Positions 6,127-9,477 of a stretch of DNA of 9,477 bases are shown here, one piece after another. The notes below the pieces were generated by a model. That model had not been told where the DNA came from. It did no database searches and worked only from the letters and a program-made list of their open reading frames with translations. Origin of the DNA: Gammaproteobacteria bacterium (GTDB lineage: Bacteria > Pseudomonadota > Gammaproteobacteria > Steroidobacterales > JACDCP01); assembly GCA_013817465.1 (NCBI GenBank), contig JACDCP010000111.1, positions 1 through 9,477 of the forward strand. The letters run 5' to 3'. The number at the start of each line of letters is the position of its first letter. The stretch's first letter is position 1. Both the position numbers and the translations under genes were made by a program.

Positions 6127-6840
6127 ATGCGCCGGCATTCGAGCCGTCTCATTATTCTGGCCACCATTGCCAGCCTGCTGTGCGGTTGCATCACGACCCA
6201 GGTGCCGGTGGAGGGTGAATTTCCCGCCCCGGTCATGCGGCGGCTTCCCTACGCAGTCGGCGTGCATTATCCGGAGGCGCTGAAAACCTTTACGCACGAA
6301 GAGAAGGTGCCGTCCGGCCGCACCTGGGTGGTCAGCCTGGGAGAGGTTCACGTGTCATTTTTCGACCAGCTTTTCACGGGCATGTTCGCGAAGCTGATCC
6401 GCATTGAGGAGCTGCCCGCAGCCGGCAGCCGCAACCGGCAGGTCGATGGCATCATCGAGCCGCTCATCGAGGACTTCCAGTTCGCGACGCCGGGACAGAC
6501 CCAGTCGAAGTTTTACGAAGTGTGGATCCGCTATCGCATGAGCCTGTATTCGCCGGCCGGCAAGCTCATCGAGAGCTGGCCGCTCAGCGCCTACGGCAAG
6601 AGCCGCTCCCAGTTCGCACAGGCGAGGGATTCCATCAACGATGCGACCGTCGTCGCCATGCGCGATGCCGCTGCACTGCTGGCGACGAAATTCAAGGCCG
6701 AATCCGAGGTGCCCGGATGGTCCGCAACGCAGGAGGAGAAAGCCGGGCCGGTGGACTATACTGAGCCCGGAATCGATGCCGATGAGCAGCAGACACAACA
6801 ACAGCGCGCTGCCGGCGACAAGCAGCCGGCGGCGCTATAG
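6127..6840 (+). CDS. Outer-membrane-type lipoprotein, unknown function
   Basis: 237 residues from ATG 6127. MRRHSSRLIILATIASLLCGC is a textbook lipoprotein signal peptide: basic start, hydrophobic core and lipobox LCGC with Cys21. Residue +2 is Ile, not Asp, so sorting to the outer membrane is expected under the E. coli Lol rule. The mature part shows alternating beta strands and helices, including RTWVVSLGEVHVSFFDQLFTGMF, QVDGIIEPLIEDFQF and FYEVWIRYRMSLYSPAGKLIESW, then a helix around DATVVAMRDAAALLATKF. This layout recalls small envelope-assembly lipoproteins in general, but I cannot name a family. The C-terminal ~35 residues are Gln/Glu-rich and probably disordered. The gene starts 44 bp after the second VWA gene and probably belongs to the same transcript. 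The start could be GTG 6079 (253 residues). Confidence 0.85.
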   Translation: MRRHSSRLIILATIASLLCGCITTQVPVEGEFPAPVMRRLPYAVGVHYPEALKTFTHEEKVPSGRTWVVSLGEVHVSFFDQLFTGMFAKLIRIEELPAAGSRNRQVDGIIEPLIEDFQFATPGQTQSKFYEVWIRYRMSLYSPAGKLIESWPLSAYGKSRSQFAQARDSINDATVVAMRDAAALLATKFKAESEVPGWSATQEEKAGPVDYTEPGIDADEQQTQQQRAAGDKQPAAL

Positions 6841-6913
6841 CCAGATGCCGGAGAAACCGTCCGCGGCTTTTTCGATCTTGCGCCCGGAGCCTGGTGATTT
6901 TCGGACAGCGGTG

Positions 6914-7573
6914 ATGCGATACGCGCGCGGATTGCTGGCTCTCGCGTTCGGCGCGTTGCTGGCCGGCTGCGTCACCTCGCAGGTCGAGCAGGTGCGCCAG
7001 GGCACGACCGGCATATCGGACGGCGAAGCCGTCGTCATCCTCGCCCGCCGTCACCATAGCGGGCACGAGGCCGAATCGAGCTTCACCGAATGCATCAGCG
7101 AGTCACTGACGAGCGGCGCCGCGCCGCTCGACGTGCGCGCCGAGCAGGCCTTCGTCGATACCTTGTTCCCGTGGTTCGAGCCGCGTACGGCGCCACTCTC
7201 CGCCGACACGCTGCCGAAGCTGCTCGGCGAGCCGGCCATCGCCGAGAAGCTGGCCGGCACGGGCGTGCGCTACATCGTCTGGGTGGACGGCATGACCGAG
7301 GTCAGCGAAGGCGCCGGCTCGATGACCTGCGCGGTAGGGCCTGGAGGCGGCGGCTGCTTCGGCTTCACCTGGTGGGACAAGGATTCACAATACGAAGCGT
7401 CGGTCTGGGATCTCGAAACCTACGAAGACGTCGGCCGGATCAGCGCTGCGGCTCAGGGCACGTCATACATGCCCGCGGTGATCGTCCCGATACCGCTGAT
7501 CGCCCGTACACAGGCGACGGCGTGCAAAGGCCTCGCCGATCAACTGAAAGACTTTCTCGTCGTCCAGCAATAA
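6914..7573 (+). CDS. Lipoprotein, unknown function
   Basis: 219 residues from ATG 6914. MRYARGLLALAFGALLAGC is a lipoprotein signal with lipobox LAGC and Cys19; Val at +2 predicts outer-membrane sorting. The open frame extends much further upstream (to 6641, with another ATG at 6845), but that part overlaps the preceding gene and would bury the signal peptide. After the lipobox the sequence begins VTSQVEQVRQG, close to ITTQVPVEGEF in the preceding lipoprotein. The body contains GEAVVILARRHHSG, TECISESLTSG, VDTLFPWFEPRTAPLS, GVRYIVWVDG, a glycine-rich loop CAVGPGGGGCFGFTWW between two cysteines that could pair, and SVWDLETYEDVGRISAAAQGTSYMP. I recognise no named family. The layout, with a short-lived helix pair and then a VWDL-type sheet, suggests a globular periplasmic-facing domain. 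Repeat copy B begins 2 bp after its stop codon. Confidence 0.82.
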   Translation: MRYARGLLALAFGALLAGCVTSQVEQVRQGTTGISDGEAVVILARRHHSGHEAESSFTECISESLTSGAAPLDVRAEQAFVDTLFPWFEPRTAPLSADTLPKLLGEPAIAEKLAGTGVRYIVWVDGMTEVSEGAGSMTCAVGPGGGGCFGFTWWDKDSQYEASVWDLETYEDVGRISAAAQGTSYMPAVIVPIPLIARTQATACKGLADQLKDFLVVQQ

Positions 7574-7574
7574 G

Positions 7575-7738
7575 CTAGTGTCCTGTCCCGTAGATATGTC
7601 GTACGAGTCGGGCGCGGCTTTTTGCGGCTGGCAAGGCGCGGCGACGAGGAATAGCGGGACTATTGCGAGGAGCCGCAACGCCGCCAGACGCGAAAAGACG
7701 CCGCGAATCATGCGATATATCTGCGGGACAGGACACTA
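7575..7738. repeat. MITE-like palindromic element, copy B (~164 bp)
   Basis: This is the same element as at 1501-1660, in the same orientation. Terminal repeats run 22 bp (7576-7597 and 7717-7738, TAGTGTCC... against ...GGACACTA) with one mismatch, where the left arm has CCCGTAG instead of CCCGCAG. The interior again contains the central AATAG/CTATT dyad and matching arms. It fills the space between two lipoprotein genes. Its right end reaches the AAGGGAG ribosome-binding site of the next gene. Copy B keeps the terminal CTA that copy A lacks on the right. The hairpin-forming transcript could block read-through or alter mRNA decay. Confidence 0.88.
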
Positions 7739-7744
7739 AGGGAG
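7739..7744 (+). promoter_or_regulatory. Shine-Dalgarno AGGGAG next to repeat end
   Basis: AGGGAG is 7 nt before ATG 7752 and begins directly after the last base of repeat copy B. A second AGGG at 7747-7750 is too close to the start to be the main site. Confidence 0.65.
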
Positions 7745-7751
7745 ACAGGGC

Positions 7752-8504
7752 ATGAGGGCTACACATTACCTGATCGTCGCAATGCTCGCGGGCGTGCTCG
7801 TGGCCGGCTGCGACCGCCAGCCACAGGCATGGGAAGACGCCAGCACCGAAGACACCGTTGCTGCCTATGACGCGTATCTGGAAGACTATCCGGATGGCGA
7901 GCATGCGGCGGAAGCGCGTGCACGCCGCGACAGCCTGGCGGAATCGCAGGCCTGGGAGGAAGCGCAGGCGGCAGACACCCCGGACGCTTACGAGGCATAT
8001 CTGGCGGATCACGAATCCGGCCCGCACGCGGCCGACGCGCGCGACCTAGTGGCGGAGGCGAGCGCCGCAAGCGATTGGCAAGAGGCGCGCAGCGCGAACA
8101 CCGCAGAAGCCTATGGCGCTTACGCCAGGAGCCATCCCGACGATGCACGCTCGGCGGAAGCGCGCATGCTCAGCCGCATCGCGGAAGGCCGGCCCCCCAA
8201 TATGGGCAAGGTCCGGGCCCGCATCCTGTCCATGGAGGGCGGCGAGATCGTGGTGCGGACCCAGGATTCGGTGCGGCTCGGCAGCCTGACGGTACCTCCG
8301 CGGGACATGACCTTCGATGCGGAGTCGAGCGTCGTCGAAGGCGCGCCGGAGCCGGAAGTCGGCGACATGGTTACGCTGTATCTTTCCGAAAGTGCCGGTG
8401 AGGACGGCGAACCGCGGGTCGTCGGCGTGCTCGCCACGCCGCCGGCTGTGGCCGGAGCGGAAACCGGTGACGAGGCGGAGCCGGAGAGCGAGGCTGATCG
8501 CTGA
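7752..8504 (+). CDS. Lipoprotein with three 41-residue TPR-like repeats and a C-terminal beta domain
   Basis: 250 residues. The signal peptide MRATHYLIVAMLAGVLVAGC has lipobox VAGC and Cys20. Asp at +2 is the classical inner-membrane retention signal in enterobacteria, unlike the two lipoproteins upstream. Three repeats start at Trp27, Trp68 and Trp109, exactly 41 residues apart, with consensus W-x-x-A-x(3)-[DN]-T-x(2)-A-Y-x-A-Y and a closing A-x-x-A-R. Each looks like a two-helix unit of the type often attached to SUMF1 or caspase-like proteins. Residues ~152-228 (KVRARILSMEGGEIVVRTQDSVRLGSL...GDMVTLYLSES...PRVVGVLATPP) look like a small all-beta barrel. The tail is acidic and disordered. 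A strong ribosome-binding site supports the start. The element upstream may separate it from the preceding operon. Confidence 0.87.
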   Translation: MRATHYLIVAMLAGVLVAGCDRQPQAWEDASTEDTVAAYDAYLEDYPDGEHAAEARARRDSLAESQAWEEAQAADTPDAYEAYLADHESGPHAADARDLVAEASAASDWQEARSANTAEAYGAYARSHPDDARSAEARMLSRIAEGRPPNMGKVRARILSMEGGEIVVRTQDSVRLGSLTVPPRDMTFDAESSVVEGAPEPEVGDMVTLYLSESAGEDGEPRVVGVLATPPAVAGAETGDEAEPESEADR

Positions 8505-8578
8505 TCCGGAGTCGGAATAAGCGAGCGCATCGGCGCCCTATCCTTACCTCTCCCGGCTTGCGGAAATCTTCCCTGTGC

Positions 8579-9477
8579 ATGGCCGCCATCGGCGCGTTCT
8601 TCGCGTGGATGGCCGGGTTCCCCGCTACCACTCCACCGGCCGCTGCCGTGCTCGACGAAGCCATGTCGTCACGCTTCGCCGCGCTCGCACTGGCCTGCGT
8701 GCACGAGGAGTACCCGAACAAGATCGCGCACGTGTTGCGGAGCGACGCCGACGTAGTCCCTCCGCGCGAGTTGACGCCGGCTTTTTATGGCTGTTACGAC
8801 TGGCACTCCTCGGTGCACGGTCATTGGCTGCTGGCTCGCCTGGCCCGGCTCTATTCCGACGCCGGGTTCGCGCCGGCCGCGCGCGCAGCGCTCGAGGAAA
8901 GCCTGACCGCGGAAAATATCCGGACTGAGGTCGGTTACGTTTCCGGCGAAGGCCGCGTCAGCTTCGAACGGCCCTATGGCCTGGCCTGGCTGCTACAGCT
9001 CGCCGCCGAGCTTCGCCAATGGGACGACCGCCAGGCGCGTGACTGGCAGAAAAACCTCGCGCCGCTGGAAGCGCTCGCCGTGGAGCGTCTCAACGCCTGG
9101 CTGCCGAAGCTCGATCACCCGATCCGCGCAGGCGAGCATTCGCAAACGGCTTTTGCATTCGGTCTGGTTCTCGATTGGGCAGAGGTATCGGGCGACGATG
9201 AAACAAGCAAGCTCCTGGAAGCGCGTGTCCGCGACTATCATCTGCAAGACCGCGACTGCCCGCTCGAATATGAGCCCTCGGGCCAGGACTTCCTGTCGCC
9301 CTGCATCGCCGAGGCCGATCTCATGCGTCGCGTGCTGGCGCCAAAAGCGTACGCGAAGTGGCTGGAGGGGTTTCTGCCGCGGATACCGCTGGACGGCTCC
9401 GCAGGCTGGCTTCAACCCACCGTGGTCAGCGACCCGAGCGATCCGAAGCTCGCGCATCTGGATGGCCTGAATCTGAG
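8579..9477 (+). CDS. DUF2891-like protein, 3' partial
   Basis: The frame from ATG 8579 stays open to the right edge (299 complete codons visible). Recognisable features are FYGCYDWHSSVHGHWLLARL (~68-87), RPYGLAWLLQLAAELRQW, LDHPIRAGEHSQTAFAFGLVLDWAE and LEYEPSGQDFLSPCIAEADLMRR. I associate these conserved Trp, His and Asp-rich segments with the DUF2891 family of alpha-helical, toroid-like proteins. Its biochemical role is not known to me. An in-frame TTG at 8558 would give MRKSSLCMAAIGAFFAWMAGF, a better signal peptide with a basic start, so the true start may be 21 bp upstream; neither start has a good Shine-Dalgarno. The 74-bp gap after the previous gene shows no clear terminator. A functional link with the VWA locus is not evident. 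Confidence 0.85.
   Translation, partial: MAAIGAFFAWMAGFPATTPPAAAVLDEAMSSRFAALALACVHEEYPNKIAHVLRSDADVVPPRELTPAFYGCYDWHSSVHGHWLLARLARLYSDAGFAPAARAALEESLTAENIRTEVGYVSGEGRVSFERPYGLAWLLQLAAELRQWDDRQARDWQKNLAPLEALAVERLNAWLPKLDHPIRAGEHSQTAFAFGLVLDWAEVSGDDETSKLLEARVRDYHLQDRDCPLEYEPSGQDFLSPCIAEADLMRRVLAPKAYAKWLEGFLPRIPLDGSAGWLQPTVVSDPSDPKLAHLDGLNL

Noticed and set aside
6845..6880. Possible intrinsic terminator (GCCG...CGGC followed by TTTTT)
   Set aside because: The stem is only about four base pairs with a large loop, too weak to call.
7463..7711. Minus-strand ORF in repeat copy B with the peptide RLAALRLLAIVPLFLVAAP
   Set aside because: The same peptide is read from copy A, because it is simply the translated palindrome. 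It has the look of a membrane helix but no separate gene context.
8575..8928. 117-codon + strand frame at the DUF2891-like gene
   Set aside because: It is in a different frame from the DUF2891-like protein, whose own frame is open to the window edge and has coherent conserved motifs.

Overview
The window is a high-GC chromosomal stretch with every recognisable gene on the + strand. Signal peptides, lipoboxes, a TolQ/ExbB-family channel and a DUF2891-type protein fit a Gram-negative bacterium. The GC-rich codon use and the small palindromic repeats suggest a gammaproteobacterium, probably environmental, but nothing in the window fixes the taxon.

Layout. (a) 1-1262: the 3' part of a PEGA-repeat / SUMF1-fold protein, followed at once by a small exported acidic protein (1274-1504). 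(b) 1501-1660: a palindromic MITE-like element, copy A. (c) 1677-6082: the core of the locus, four genes packed closely. They are a MotA/TolQ/ExbB-type channel, an Hsp70/actin-fold (ASKHA) protein fused to a C-terminal FHA-like domain, and two different membrane-anchored von Willebrand factor A (VWA) proteins. The last three genes are probably translationally coupled. (d) 6127-7573: two lipoproteins of unknown function with similar mature N-termini. (e) 7575-7738: copy B of the same element. (f) 7752-8504: a lipoprotein with three helical repeats of exactly 41 residues. (g) 8579 to the right edge: a DUF2891-like protein that runs out of the window.

Working model (inference). The two VWA proteins share a nearly identical N-terminal membrane segment, SLSFLDxIxCGFGAIxL. 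It carries one Asp in the place where ExbD/TolR transmembrane helices carry their proton-path Asp. Next to a TolQ/ExbB-like four-helix protein, this suggests a proton-driven envelope machine whose ExbD-like subunits end in periplasmic coiled coils and VWA domains. The ASKHA-FHA protein would be its cytoplasmic partner, and the PEGA/SUMF1 protein and lipoproteins its envelope accessories. I recognise the separate families but know of no described system with this composition.

Two kinds of small palindromic DNA have entered the locus. The ~160-bp element is present twice. A separate perfect 19-bp inverted repeat lies in frame inside the ASKHA-FHA gene and adds 16 codons between its two domains. 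I saw no tRNA, rRNA, CRISPR array, transposase or convincing intrinsic terminator, and I cannot point to a confident promoter.
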